A stretch of DNA of 64,000 nt from Afipia sp. (GTDB lineage: Bacteria > Pseudomonadota > Alphaproteobacteria > Rhizobiales > Xanthobacteraceae), in assembly GCA_017308575.1 (NCBI GenBank), contig JAFKEQ010000003.1:1178001-1242000 (forward strand), read 5' to 3'. The position numbers were made by a program, and so were the translations under genes. The notes beneath the pieces were generated by a model, which saw nothing but the letters and a program-made list of their open reading frames with translations, did not search any database and had not been told where the DNA came from. Below, one piece after another: positions 55,893 through 64,000 of this stretch; within the stretch, counting starts at the first letter, position 1; the number at the start of each line of letters is the position of its first letter.

Positions 55893-56143
55893 GGCAACGC
55901 CTCAAAACCGTTGAAAATAAAAATAGATACCGAAAAGGCATCTTAGTGTTTTGTTAAGAATCATCCTCCTTTCTTCACCGTCGCAGGTCAAGGAACCCCT
56001 ATAGTAAACGGCGGGTTACCGGCGACTGTGGTTAAATCGCCACGGTATGTGTTTCCTTGCGGGAAAGGCCGCGGCGGGATTGACCGGCCCTGTCCCGCTT
56101 GGTTGACTGTTTCGCTTTTTATTTTTTGATTTTGGGGGCCGCC

Positions 56144-56527
56144 GTGCGCGCGAAATTGTCCAATCTTTTCAAGACTGTTGCGGTCGCTGGCTTGGTGCTC
56201 TGCGCGACTGCGCCGAATCTCAGTGCTGCGGATCTGGGGTTGATGGTGGCGCCCGGACATGTGTCAGGCAGCTGTTCGGAGATCGTTCTGACCTGCGAAA
56301 ACGGGCGCGAATACCCGATTTGCCCGATCGCCGTCAGCGTCGCTGGCGAGCTGGTGACAGCCCGGCTTTACACAGCGCCCCACAGCGCGACCTACGTCCG
56401 GCTGGTGCCGATGGGCGTGGGCTATCGCTATGCCGGCAAGGGAATCTGGCTGGATGGCCTGCGCGGCAACGCGCAGCTCAATTTCGGCAAAAACAACGCT
56501 GTCGCGTGCTCGGTCTCGCTGTCCTGA
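56144..56527 (+). CDS. small secreted protein of unknown function, 127 aa
   Basis: A GTG at 56144 with a G-run upstream starts a product with a signal peptide (about residues 1-28, cleavage near LSA-ADLG). The mature part of about 100 residues has four cysteines (GSCSE, LTCEN, PICPI, VACSV) and a beta-rich pattern. An open extension to 56099 adds only hydrophobic residues and lacks a Shine-Dalgarno. It lies 251 bases from the adhesin start, divergent, and may share the regulatory region. No family was recognised. Confidence 0.65.
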   Translation: MRAKLSNLFKTVAVAGLVLCATAPNLSAADLGLMVAPGHVSGSCSEIVLTCENGREYPICPIAVSVAGELVTARLYTAPHSATYVRLVPMGVGYRYAGKGIWLDGLRGNAQLNFGKNNAVACSVSLS

Positions 56528-56597
56528 GCAGGCAATTCAGCTAGTTCTATTCGGGATTTAACGCGCGCTGCCGGCCATCCGGCGGCGCGCGTTTGCG

Positions 56598-56867
56598 TTA
56601 GCCTTTTGTCCGCAGAACCGGGCGCGAGAGCGAGCCGCGGTAGAGATAGGCCTTCGGACGGACGTAAACCGGGCAGTTGTTGTACCAGGCATATTGCTGC
56701 CAGTTCCAGGTCAGGCAGCCGGGCTGATCCAGCGCGGGCTCATAAGCGTAGGTGCCCGGCCAGAAAGGTTCGTCGCCGATGATGCCGCCAGCGTGAGCAT
56801 TGCTTGCAGGCGAGAAGGCGAACAACACCGCGCCAACTGCCGCGCCTTTCAAAATCGTGCTGACCAT
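56598..56867 (-). CDS. small secreted protein of unknown function, 89 aa
   Basis: The product has a signal peptide (about residues 1-26, cleavage after AHA) and a mature part of about 63 residues rich in Tyr and Trp (CLTWNWQQYAWYNNCPVYVRP), with two cysteines that could pair. AGG lies ahead of the ATG at 56867. It is convergent with the 56144 gene and separated from the nuclease gene by 135 bases. Function is unknown. Confidence 0.68.
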   Translation of the reverse strand: MVSTILKGAAVGAVLFAFSPASNAHAGGIIGDEPFWPGTYAYEPALDQPGCLTWNWQQYAWYNNCPVYVRPKAYLYRGSLSRPVLRTKG

Positions 56868-57002
56868 TTATGACCTCAAGCAAATAAATGTATTTCTCGA
56901 ACAGATTCAGGGTGCCAAAGGCGCCGGTGTTCGGCAAGTGTTTCGATGCATCGGGACGGTCTTTTTGACGGTCCATGACGTTTCGTGCGCAAGTAACCCA
57001 TC

Positions 57003-57572
57003 ATGCCCTCTTTCCCGTTTTCGCGCCCTCCTCGGCGTATTCCACCTGCAGTCGGCACCGATACCCGCCGCTGGACCGTCGCTATCGTTGTCTTGATCGG
57101 CTCGCTCGCGGTCTATGGCGCCGAGCGCTGGTTCAAGAACCCGGACACACCCATTGTCGGCGCGGCTTTCGTGGCCGACGGCGATACGCTGACGATTGCG
57201 GGCACGCGGATACGGCTGGTCGATATCGATGCGCCGGAGCTTGAGCAGACCTGTCTCGACGCACAGGGGCGCGATTGGCCCTGCGGGCGGCAGGCCTCGG
57301 CCCAGTTGCGCAGCCGCGTGCGGGGGCATGACCTGTCATGTCAGCCACGATCGCGCGACCAATATGGCCGCACGCTGGCGACCTGTACCCTGCCCGACGG
57401 CACCAACATCAACGCCTGGATGGTGGCGCAAGGCTGGGCTGTGACCTTCGATTACGCCAACACGTATGGCGCCCAGCAGACAGAGGCGAAGTCAGCACGC
57501 CGCGGCATTTGGGCCGGCTCATTCACCCGGCCGCAGGAATGGCGGCACCAGCATCCGCGCCGTGACGATTGA
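57003..57572 (+). CDS. thermonuclease-family (SNase) membrane-anchored nuclease
   Basis: The 189-residue protein has one N-terminal membrane helix (about 25-42, VAIVVLIGSLAVYG) and a staphylococcal-nuclease domain with DGDTLTIAGTRIRLVDIDAPE (Asp, Arg and Asp of the active region), RDQYGRTLATC and the C-terminal ANTYGAQQTEAKSARRGIW. It should be a calcium-dependent nuclease, anchored and facing the periplasm. Four cysteines may make disulphides. It stands alone, convergent with the DUF1272 gene, with five bases between the stops. Confidence 0.86.
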   Translation: MPSFPFSRPPRRIPPAVGTDTRRWTVAIVVLIGSLAVYGAERWFKNPDTPIVGAAFVADGDTLTIAGTRIRLVDIDAPELEQTCLDAQGRDWPCGRQASAQLRSRVRGHDLSCQPRSRDQYGRTLATCTLPDGTNINAWMVAQGWAVTFDYANTYGAQQTEAKSARRGIWAGSFTRPQEWRHQHPRRDD

Positions 57573-57577
57573 TCCGT

Positions 57578-57829
57578 TCAACCAGCTTTGGCCAGACAAG
57601 GCTGCGCGCGCAGGTGACGTTCGGTCGAGGCCGGGTATTTCTTCAGCATGGCCGCAGGGCGGATCGGTCGCCGCACGAGGTTTCCGCTGCAGTTCGGACA
57701 GGCGCCCTTCAAGATATGATCCGCGCAGGCCGCGCAGAATGTGCATTCGAAACTGCAGATCACGGCCTCCGTACTTTCGGGCGGCAGGTTCCGGTCGCAG
57801 CACTCGCAATTCGGCTTGAGCTTCATCAT
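57578..57829 (-). CDS. DUF1272-family zinc-binding protein
   Basis: The 83-residue product has the DUF1272 pattern LKPNCECCDRNLPP, ICSFECTFCAACADHIL and ACPNCSGNLVRRP, with nine cysteines placed to bind two zincs. The start at 57829 has GGAGG eight bases upstream; a second ATG follows at once (MMKLKP). The family has no known function. It overlaps no neighbour; it lies 19 bases after the queuosine transporter gene and might be its last cistron. Confidence 0.85.
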   Translation of the reverse strand: MMKLKPNCECCDRNLPPESTEAVICSFECTFCAACADHILKGACPNCSGNLVRRPIRPAAMLKKYPASTERHLRAQPCLAKAG

Positions 57830-57848
57830 CGTGACATCCTCCGCGGTT

Positions 57849-58406
57849 TCAGACGCCAAGGCGCTTGTCGCGCTCACGCAGCCAATAGATCGCCGGCAGC
57901 GTCAGCAGCACCATAAGCGCCTTGCCGACGATTTGTCCCGCCAGGAATTGCAGGCTGCCGAAGGCGAGCCAGAGAAAGAGCAGCGAGTCCGCGACCAGTC
58001 CCACGAAGCTGCTCGCAATCACCGCGCGCATCAATCCGCGCTTCTGCAGCGGCGTATAGACCGCGAAGTCAGCGAGTTCGGACAACAGGAAGGCGATGGT
58101 GGACGCCAGCACGAGCGATGGCGGCGCGAGGATCGAGGATAGTGCCGTGCCGGTCGCAATCGCGGCCAGGCCATACCAGACACCCAGGCGCCGCTGCACC
58201 AGATCGCGCAACACCAGGGCAAGGCCAACCATCAGCACGCCGCTCGGCGCCATCAGGCCCGGGGCCACCGGGATCACGCACGGTCCGTTCGGCGGACACA
58301 CCGTGCCGACGGACTGGATCATCCAGTTCGCGATGGGAATGCAGGCCATGTAACCGGTGAAAAAGACGAGGCCTTCAACCTTCAATTCGTAATGACTGAT
58401 CTTCAT
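57849..58406 (-). CDS. VUT-family queuosine precursor transporter-like protein
   Basis: The 185-residue integral membrane protein has five or six helices and the VUT-type features SSILAPPSLVLASTIAFLLSELADFAVYT and a C-terminal Lys-rich end. Members such as YhhQ import preQ0 or preQ1. The ATG at 58406 overlaps the queC stop (TGATG), which ties it to deazaguanine metabolism. The substrate is inferred from this context. Confidence 0.85.
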   Translation of the reverse strand: MKISHYELKVEGLVFFTGYMACIPIANWMIQSVGTVCPPNGPCVIPVAPGLMAPSGVLMVGLALVLRDLVQRRLGVWYGLAAIATGTALSSILAPPSLVLASTIAFLLSELADFAVYTPLQKRGLMRAVIASSFVGLVADSLLFLWLAFGSLQFLAGQIVGKALMVLLTLPAIYWLRERDKRLGV

Positions 58407-59128
58407 CAAGTGCTGCTTTCTGCAGAAATATACGAATTCCATCCGCGCGCACGCAGGCTGCATGCCGGGCATTCGCCGCAGCCATAACCCCACGCGTGCC
58501 TCGCGCCGCGTTCACCCAGATAGCAGGTGTGGGAATGTTCGACGATCAGGTCGATCAATCCTTTTCCACCAAGTTCCTCAGCGAGTCGCCATGTGTCCGC
58601 TTTGTCGAGCCACATCAGCGGCGTGTGAATCTCGAATGCACGCGCCATGCCGAGATTAATTGCGCCGTTCAGCGCCTTGATGGTCTCGTCGCGGCAGTCC
58701 GGATAACCAGAGTAATCCGTCTCGCACATGCCGCCGACAATGTGGGTGATGCCTCGCCGATACGCCAGCGCCGCAGCGAAGGTGAGAAATACCAGATTGC
58801 GGCCGGGGACGAAGGTGTTGGGCAAACCGTCCTCGCCCATTTCAATTGCCGTCTCGCGCGTCAGGGCCGTCTCGGAAATCACGCCGAGCGTGGGAATGTC
58901 CAGCGTATGGCTTTCGCCGAGGCGATCTGCCCATTCCGTTCGCAGCGCCGTCATGCCGTCGATAAGCTTCGCCCGGCTGTCGAGTTCGATGGCGTGACGC
59001 TGGCCGTAAGAAAAGCCGACCGTCTCGACGCGCTCAAAGCGCGACAGCGCCCAGGCGAGACAGGTGGCCGAATCCTGTCCGCCGGAAAAAAGCACCAGGG
59101 CGCTGCGATCGCTGGAACTGTTGGTCAT
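58406..59128 (-). CDS. queC: 7-cyano-7-deazaguanine synthase
   Basis: The 240-residue enzyme converts 7-carboxy-7-deazaguanine to preQ0 with ATP and ammonia, for queuosine in tRNA. It has the PP-loop FSGGQDS (15-21), the [12 protein letters not shown] segment and the zinc cysteines in TCYLGERGA and [13 protein letters not shown]. The start has no competing ATG nearby. It is translationally coupled to a transporter of deazaguanine precursors, so the cell can make and import preQ0. Its close size and motifs distinguish it from the QueC-like protein at 21810. Confidence 0.95.
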   Translation of the reverse strand: MTNSSSDRSALVLFSGGQDSATCLAWALSRFERVETVGFSYGQRHAIELDSRAKLIDGMTALRTEWADRLGESHTLDIPTLGVISETALTRETAIEMGEDGLPNTFVPGRNLVFLTFAAALAYRRGITHIVGGMCETDYSGYPDCRDETIKALNGAINLGMARAFEIHTPLMWLDKADTWRLAEELGGKGLIDLIVEHSHTCYLGERGARHAWGYGCGECPACSLRARGWNSYISAESST

Positions 59129-59217
59129 GGCCAGCGCATAGCACCTGCTGGAGCCTCGGCCAACAAAGGAACACCGCCGCTTTTGCAGGGTTGATGCGCA
59201 AAACCGGGAGACGGATC

Positions 59218-60224
59218 ATGGCCAGAGCGCAAAGCCACGAAGACAGGACGGAACGTTATGCGGCCGGGGGTGCCGAAGCCGCGCGGGACGAGCGCGCTAT
59301 CCAGGCGACGATCGACAAGACCGACAAGATTGCCAGGCAGGACGAGAAGGCACCGCAAACCGGTGCGCGCAAATATCCTGTTCCTCCGCTGCCGGAACAG
59401 CATCAGGCAAAACCCGGTTCGGAAGCGAAGCTGGACCCGCAACCGATGTTCGATGCGCCCTATTACAAGGGATCGGAAAAGCTGAAAGGCAAAGTCGCGA
59501 TCGTCACCGGCGGCGATTCAGGGATCGGCCGGAGCGTGGCCGTCCTGTTCGCGCGCGAGGGTGCCGATGTCGCCATCCTCTACCTTGACGAGCATTCCGA
59601 TGCGAAGGTCACACAAGCGGCGGTCGAAAAGGAAGGGCGCAAATGCATCACGATCGCGGGCGACGTCGCCGAAGCGGCCTTTGTCGTGACACCGTGGAAA
59701 AAGTAGTCGAGACGTTCGGCAGGCTCGACATCCTTGTGAATAACGCGGCGTTTCAGGAGCACGTCAACGCATTGGAAGACCTGACCGAAGATCACTTCGA
59801 CAGGACCATCAAGACCAACCTCTACGGCTATTTTCACATGGCGAAAGCCGCCGTCCCTCATCTCAAGGAAGGCGCGGCTATCGTGAACACCGGCTCGGTG
59901 ACCGGACTGTTAGGCAACAAGGATCTGCTCGACTATTCGATGACCAAGGGCGGTATCCACGCCTTTACACGTTCGCTGGCGACCCATCTTTTGCCGCGCG
60001 GCATCCGCGTCAACGCGGTGGCGCCGGGACCGGTGTGGACACCGCTTAATCCGGCGGACAAAGATGTCAAGCGTGTGGCGAGATTCGGCAGCGATACGCC
60101 GATGAAACGTCCTGCCCAGCCGGAAGAAATCGCACCGGCCTATGTGTTTCTCGCCTCGTCCGCGTGTTCGAGCTACATCACCGGCGAAATTCTGCCCATT
60201 ATCGGAGGATATTCCGGCGGATAA
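59218..60224 (+). pseudogene. short-chain dehydrogenase/reductase (YhdF/YghA-like), one-base frameshift
   Basis: Joined across the break, the product is an SDR of about 335 residues: an N-terminal extension (1-80), Rossmann motif TGGDSGIG, NNAA, the active-site region GSVTG and YSMTK (Tyr-x3-Lys), and the C-terminal SYITGEILPIIGGYSGG typical of SDRs with an N-terminal extension. The first frame ends at a TAG at 59704-59706 in PWKK; the second frame restores CRDTVEKVVETFGRLDIL. A single T missing from TTT at 59680-59682 explains the change. A sequencing error at this T-run, or a real recent mutation, are both possible. ATG 59218 has GGGAG ahead. Confidence 0.82.
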
Positions 60225-60291
60225 TGTTTCCACCGAGAGAGAGGGTGCGATACGCCATTGGCGTGATCGGCTCCTGCTCCTTCGGTGATTC

Positions 60292-61107
60292 ATGGAATCC
60301 TCCACCCCGCTCTCCAGACTGATCGGCATCATGGCAGCGCTTCGCACGCCGAAGACTGGATGCCCCTGGGATCTGGAACAGACTTTCGCGACCATTGCGC
60401 CCTATACGATCGAGGAAGCCTATGAGGTCGCGGACGCCATCGCGCGCAACGATCTTGGCGATCTGAAGGAAGAACTGGGCGACCTGCTGCTGCAGGTGGT
60501 GTTTCATTCGCGCATGGCGGAGGAACAGGGCGCATTCGCATTCGATGATGTCGCGAATGCGATCAACGCCAAGATGATCCGGCGGCATCCGCATGTCTTC
60601 GGTGAGCGTGCGGGGCAGATGACGCCTGACGAGGTGAAAGGCCTGTGGGGGCGCATCAAGGCCGCGGAAAAGGCCGAACGCGCCATCACCCGTGGAGAGC
60701 CTGTCGATGCGAGGGCGGGCCTCCTGGATGGCGTCAAGAAAAGCCAGCCGGCCCTTACGCGTGCCATGGACTTGCAGCGGATGGCGTCCACCGTCGGTTT
60801 CGACTGGAACGATCCGCGCGCGGTACTCGCCAAACTCCGTGAGGAGACGGACGAGATCGAGGCCGCGCTCGATGCCGGCGATGCGGATCACGTTGCCGAG
60901 GAAATCGGCGATCTCTTGTTCGTGGTGGTCAATCTCGCCCGCCACGCCAAGGCCGATCCGGAGATGGCGCTGCGATCCGCGAATGTCAAATTCGAGCGTC
61001 GCTTTGCCTACATCGAACGCACCCTCGCCGCGCGCGGCTCATCGCTCGAACAGGCATCCCTCGCCGAGATGGATGCGCTTTGGAACGAAGCGAAGACAAA
61101 AGAATAG
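60292..61107 (+). CDS. mazG: nucleoside triphosphate pyrophosphohydrolase
   Basis: The 271-residue protein consists of two MazG domains. Each carries the metal-binding pattern: EEAYEVADAI with EELGDLLLQVVFH in the first (about 35-75), and ETDEIEAALD with EEIGDLLFVVVNLARH in the second (about 185-225). It hydrolyses NTPs to NMP and pyrophosphate, cleaning up modified nucleotides. It follows the SDR gene by 67 bases and is followed by a palindromic repeat. Confidence 0.95.
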   Translation: MESSTPLSRLIGIMAALRTPKTGCPWDLEQTFATIAPYTIEEAYEVADAIARNDLGDLKEELGDLLLQVVFHSRMAEEQGAFAFDDVANAINAKMIRRHPHVFGERAGQMTPDEVKGLWGRIKAAEKAERAITRGEPVDARAGLLDGVKKSQPALTRAMDLQRMASTVGFDWNDPRAVLAKLREETDEIEAALDAGDADHVAEEIGDLLFVVVNLARHAKADPEMALRSANVKFERRFAYIERTLAARGSSLEQASLAEMDALWNEAKTKE

Positions 61108-61110
61108 TTC

Positions 61111-61188
61111 CGTCATTGCGAGGAGCGAAGCGACGAAGCAATCCATTCTATCGAAAAGATGGATTGCTTCGCTTCGCTCGCAATGACG
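61111..61188. repeat. palindromic intergenic repeat (REP-like)
   Basis: CGTCATTGCGAGGAGCGAAG (61111-61130) and what follows up to CAATCCAT (61146) is inverted imperfectly by ATGGATTGCTTCGCTTCGCT (61159-61178) and on to CAATGACG (61188). The arms are about 36 and 30 bases, with a 12-base loop. Such TCATTGCGAGCGAAGCGAAGC elements occur many times in genomes of this group. It sits between the convergent mazG and aldehyde dehydrogenase genes, where it could also stop transcription. Confidence 0.88.
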
Positions 61189-61195
61189 AAAGAAA

Positions 61196-62632
61196 TCACA
61201 CGCCCGTCTGTGAGATGAACTTCGTGTTGAAGTAGGCTTCCATCGCTTCGGTGCCGCCTTCCGAGCCGTAGCCGGAATCCTTGATGCCGCCGAACGGCGT
61301 TTCAGGGAGCGCGAGGCCGAAGCTGTTGATCGAGACCATGCCGGCTTCGATCGCCGCGCCGATGGCGGTCGCGGTCTTGGTCGAACTGGTGAAGGCATAG
61401 GACGCCAGACCGAACGGCAAACGGTTGGCTTCCTCCGCCGCATCATCGAACTTCGAGAAGGGCGACACCAGCGCCACCGGACCGAACGGCTCTTCGCTCA
61501 TGGCGCGGGCGTTCTTCGGCACATCGGTCACGACGGTCGGCTCGAAGAAATAGCCCTTGTTGCCGACACGGCTGCCGCCCGTTGCAACCTTGGCGCCCTT
61601 GCTCACGGCATCCTGCACCAGGTCTTCGATGGCGGAGACGCGGCGCGGATTGGCGAGCGAGCCCATGCGCGAGTCCTTGTCGAGGCCGTTGCCGACCTTG
61701 ATGGACTTGGTGTTCTCGACGAACTTCTCGATGAACTTGTCGTAGACGCCTTCCTGCACCATGAAGCGTGTCGGCGAAATGCAGACCTGACCGGCATTGC
61801 GATACTTCGCGCCGACCAGAATCTTCGCCGCGGCATCGATGTCCGCATCGTTGAACACGATGACGGGTGCATGGCCGCCAAGCTCCATCGTCGCACGCTT
61901 CATGTGGAGGCCGGCAAGCGCCGAAAGCTGCTTGCCGACAGTCGTCGATCCGGTGAACGAGATCTTGCGGATGGTCGGATGCGGAATGAGGTATTCGGAA
62001 ATTTCCGACGGAACGCCGTAGACGAGATTGACGACGCCGTCCGGCACGCCCGCATCGACAAAGGCGCGGAGCAGTTCGGCGGGCGCGGCCGGGGTTTCTT
62101 CCGGCGCCTTCACGATGATCGAGCAGCCAGAAGCCAGCGCCGCGGACAGCTTGCGCACCACCTGATTGATCGGGAAATTCCACGGCGTGAACGCGGCGAC
62201 CGGTCCGACCGGCTCCTTGATCGCAAGCTGATAGATGCCCGGACCACGCGCCGGAATGATGCGGCCGTAAGCGCGTTTTCCTTCTTCCGCGAACCACTCG
62301 ATGATATCGGCGGAGAGGTTCGCCTCAAGAGTGGCTTCGGCCAGCGTCTTGCCCTGCTCCATGGTCAGGATCGGCGCGATGGCGTCGGCGCGCTCGCGCA
62401 TCAGGGCTGCGGCCTTGCGCATGACCTTCGCGCGTTCGAAGGGAGCGATTGCGCGCCAGACCTTGAAGCCTTTTTCGGCTGCGGCCAGCGCTTCATCGAG
62501 ATCGGATTTGTCGGCGTGCGCGACGGTGCCGATCGGCTCCTCGGTCGCGGGGTTGAGGACGGTGATGGTCCGTCCCGAATTGCTCGGCCGCCACTTGCCG
62601 TTGATGAGTAGGTTAATGTTCGGATATGTCAT
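61196..62632 (-). CDS. gabD: NAD(P)-dependent succinate-semialdehyde dehydrogenase-like
   Basis: The 478-residue aldehyde dehydrogenase oxidises an aldehyde to an acid. Visible are [37 protein letters not shown] (Glu general base) and [10 protein letters not shown] (catalytic Cys). The sequence order follows GabD of the GABA pathway. No GABA transaminase gene is adjacent, so succinate semialdehyde as substrate is inferred from family resemblance; glutarate semialdehyde and other aldehydes are alternatives. It is convergent with mazG. Confidence 0.86.
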   Translation of the reverse strand: MTYPNINLLINGKWRPSNSGRTITVLNPATEEPIGTVAHADKSDLDEALAAAEKGFKVWRAIAPFERAKVMRKAAALMRERADAIAPILTMEQGKTLAEATLEANLSADIIEWFAEEGKRAYGRIIPARGPGIYQLAIKEPVGPVAAFTPWNFPINQVVRKLSAALASGCSIIVKAPEETPAAPAELLRAFVDAGVPDGVVNLVYGVPSEISEYLIPHPTIRKISFTGSTTVGKQLSALAGLHMKRATMELGGHAPVIVFNDADIDAAAKILVGAKYRNAGQVCISPTRFMVQEGVYDKFIEKFVENTKSIKVGNGLDKDSRMGSLANPRRVSAIEDLVQDAVSKGAKVATGGSRVGNKGYFFEPTVVTDVPKNARAMSEEPFGPVALVSPFSKFDDAAEEANRLPFGLASYAFTSSTKTATAIGAAIEAGMVSINSFGLALPETPFGGIKDSGYGSEGGTEAMEAYFNTKFISQTGV

Positions 62633-62743
62633 ATCGCGCCCCTATCTTCTTGCTTGAGGTGTCGTCGGATGAATAGCTTTGGCCCCGTTGCGGTCAAGTG
62701 TTTCCTCGCAACAGGGCTGTGACACATTTGTGAGAACCGCCGG

Positions 62744-64000
62744 TCAGTGCGAGGCCGGGATCGCGCCGAATTTTGCAATCGTGACATCGCGCTTGGATTC
62801 ATCGACGCGCACCGTCATGGCAAAGCGACCGTTATCGAGATGTTTGTCGAGAACTTCGGTATTGCGATGCAGCCAACTGATCCCTGCCCCGTCCGAGGCA
62901 TCGATGGTCAGGTCGAGCGTCACGCGCGTCGCGGCGAGCCGTTCCTCGATCGCGGCGAGCAAGGCGTCGATGCCCTCGCCCGTAATGGCGGACACCGGAA
63001 AGCAGGCGCGCTCGGGCGGGCGGCGGGCGGCGATATTCGCGAGATTGTCACGCTCATCCTGATCGAAACGGTCGATCTTGTTCCAGACTTCGAGAATGCG
63101 CTGACCGCTGTCGGTATCGATGCCAAGCTGGCGCAGAACGCCGTCGACGTCACGTTCCTGCGCTTCCGCATCCTCATGCGACATATCGCGGACATGCAGG
63201 ATGACATCGGCCTCGATGACCTCTTCCAGCGTTGCGCGGAAGGCGGCCACCAGCATGGTCGGCAGATCGGAGATGAAGCCCACGGTGTCGGAGAGCATCG
63301 CCTTGCCGCCATGAGGCAAGGTGAGCGCGCGTAAAGTTGGATCGAGGGTGGCGAATAGCATATCGGCTGCCTGCACATCGGCGCGCGTCAACCGGTTGAA
63401 CAGCGTGGACTTGCCGGCGTTGGTGTAGCCGACCAGCGCGACCACGCGATACGGCACGCGCTGGCGGCCAGCGCGATGCAGCCTGCGCGTCGCCTGCACT
63501 TTTTTCAGTTCAGCCTCGATCTTGGAGATGCGCTCGCCGATCATCCGCCGGTCGGCCTCGATCTGGGTTTCGCCGGGACCGCCCATGAATCCGAAGCCGC
63601 CGCGCTGGCGCTCAAGGTGGGTCCACGAGCGAACCAGACGGCTGCGCTGGTAGTTGAGATGCGCCAGTTCGACCTGCAGCGTGCCCTCGCGCGTCTTGGC
63701 GCGGCGGCCGAAGATTTCAAGGATCAGCCCGGTGCGGTCGAGCACCTTGGCGTTCCACTCCTTCTCCAGGTTGCGCTGCTGGACCGGCGACAGCGCGCAG
63801 TCCATGACCACCAGGCCCACATCGTGGGCCTTGATGAGACCGAGCATCTCCTCAACCTTGCCCTTGCCGAGATAGGTCGCAGGACGGATTTCGCTTAGCG
63901 GAGCGATGACAGCTTCGGCAACGGTGAGGTCAATAGCGCGCGCAAGGCCCGCGGCTTCTTCAAGCCGTGCCGCCGGATTGCGGATGCCGTTGTTTCCCGT
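62744..64000 (-). CDS. hflX: ribosome-associated GTPase HflX, 5' end beyond the window
   Basis: HflX splits stalled ribosomes under stress. The part in the window, about 418 residues, contains the HflX N-terminal region (IRPATYLGKGKVEE, VLDRTGLILEIFGRRAKTREG), the helical linker and GGFGFMGGPGETQIE, then the GTPase domain with P-loop GYTNAGKST, G3 DTVGF and G4 NKID. The reading frame continues to base 64000 without a start that has to be the true one, so the N-terminus is outside the window. An internal ATG at 63847 is not the start, because the conserved sequence continues upstream. Confidence 0.96.
   Translation of the reverse strand, partial: TGNNGIRNPAARLEEAAGLARAIDLTVAEAVIAPLSEIRPATYLGKGKVEEMLGLIKAHDVGLVVMDCALSPVQQRNLEKEWNAKVLDRTGLILEIFGRRAKTREGTLQVELAHLNYQRSRLVRSWTHLERQRGGFGFMGGPGETQIEADRRMIGERISKIEAELKKVQATRRLHRAGRQRVPYRVVALVGYTNAGKSTLFNRLTRADVQAADMLFATLDPTLRALTLPHGGKAMLSDTVGFISDLPTMLVAAFRATLEEVIEADVILHVRDMSHEDAEAQERDVDGVLRQLGIDTDSGQRILEVWNKIDRFDQDERDNLANIAARRPPERACFPVSAITGEGIDALLAAIEERLAATRVTLDLTIDASDGAGISWLHRNTEVLDKHLDNGRFAMTVRVDESKRDVTIAKFGAIPASH

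Noticed and set aside
58300..59217. preQ1 riboswitch before queC
   Set aside because: The bases upstream of 59128 show no clear preQ1 aptamer hairpin with an A-rich tail.
63847..63847. Internal ATG as the start of hflX
   Set aside because: Conserved HflX sequence (IRPATYLGKGKVEE) continues upstream to the window edge in the same frame.

Overview
The window reads as chromosome of an alphaproteobacterium of the Nitrobacteraceae (Bradyrhizobium, Afipia and Rhodopseudomonas group). This is inferred from high GC, the gene order tmk-holB-metG-tatD-MBL, dense short overlaps (ATGA, TGATG), and many small proteins of a type common in that group. No plasmid, phage or insertion-sequence gene was seen. 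Coding density is high throughout. The lower-GC stretches are the intergenic regions near 4.0-4.56, 33.6-34.0 and 35.25-35.73 kb, and a lone ATPase gene beside a tRNA-Ser at 21.7-23.0 kb.

Two separate biofilm-type secretion loci dominate. Locus 1 (3.1-12.4 kb) has a LapG-like periplasmic cysteine protease, a divergent FecR/VCBS-repeat type I secretion substrate broken by two frameshifts in tandem repeats, and a PrtD-type ABC exporter with its HlyD adaptor. It runs on into a cyclic-nucleotide block (12.4-17.4 kb): a CHASE2 adenylate cyclase, a metallo-beta-lactamase-fold protein, a membrane-bound cyclic-nucleotide-binding protein and a DUF6537-like protein. Locus 2 (35.7-55.9 kb) has a TolC-type outer-membrane protein, a LapB-type ABC exporter with a cysteine-less C39-like domain, a HlyD adaptor, a second LapG-like protease, a small secreted protein, a bidirectional terminator and, convergent, a 4303-residue LapA-like adhesin. 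The adhesin has an N-terminal retention-type region, a PAAG di-alanine motif at 122-125, long repeats, a vWFA domain and C-terminal RTX sequence. The parts fit export of an adhesin that stays in the outer membrane until the protease cuts it. No LapD-like receptor was seen in the window.

Between and around these loci lie ordinary chromosomal genes. The left edge has 5-oxoprolinase subunits (pxpC partial, pxpB) and an RraA-family protein. A region of small genes follows at 17.5-21.5 kb, with a PilZ protein, an HU-type protein and a structured RNA that carries an extreme Shine-Dalgarno and a 14-codon ORF. Then come tRNA-Ser(UGA), a QueC-like ATPase of unknown role, RlpA, an epoxide-hydrolase-like enzyme, a D,D-carboxypeptidase, tmk, holB, an unusual metG with a histone-H1-like N-terminal extension, tatD, a PhnP-like hydrolase, an acyl-CoA ligase and an MFS transporter. 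The right end holds a nuclease, DUF1272, a queuosine-precursor transporter with queC, an SDR gene with a one-base frameshift, mazG, a palindromic repeat, gabD-like and hflX (partial).

All calls rest on reading the sequence and on remembered family features. No database search was made, so family names for small proteins and subfamily names for enzymes are the least certain parts.
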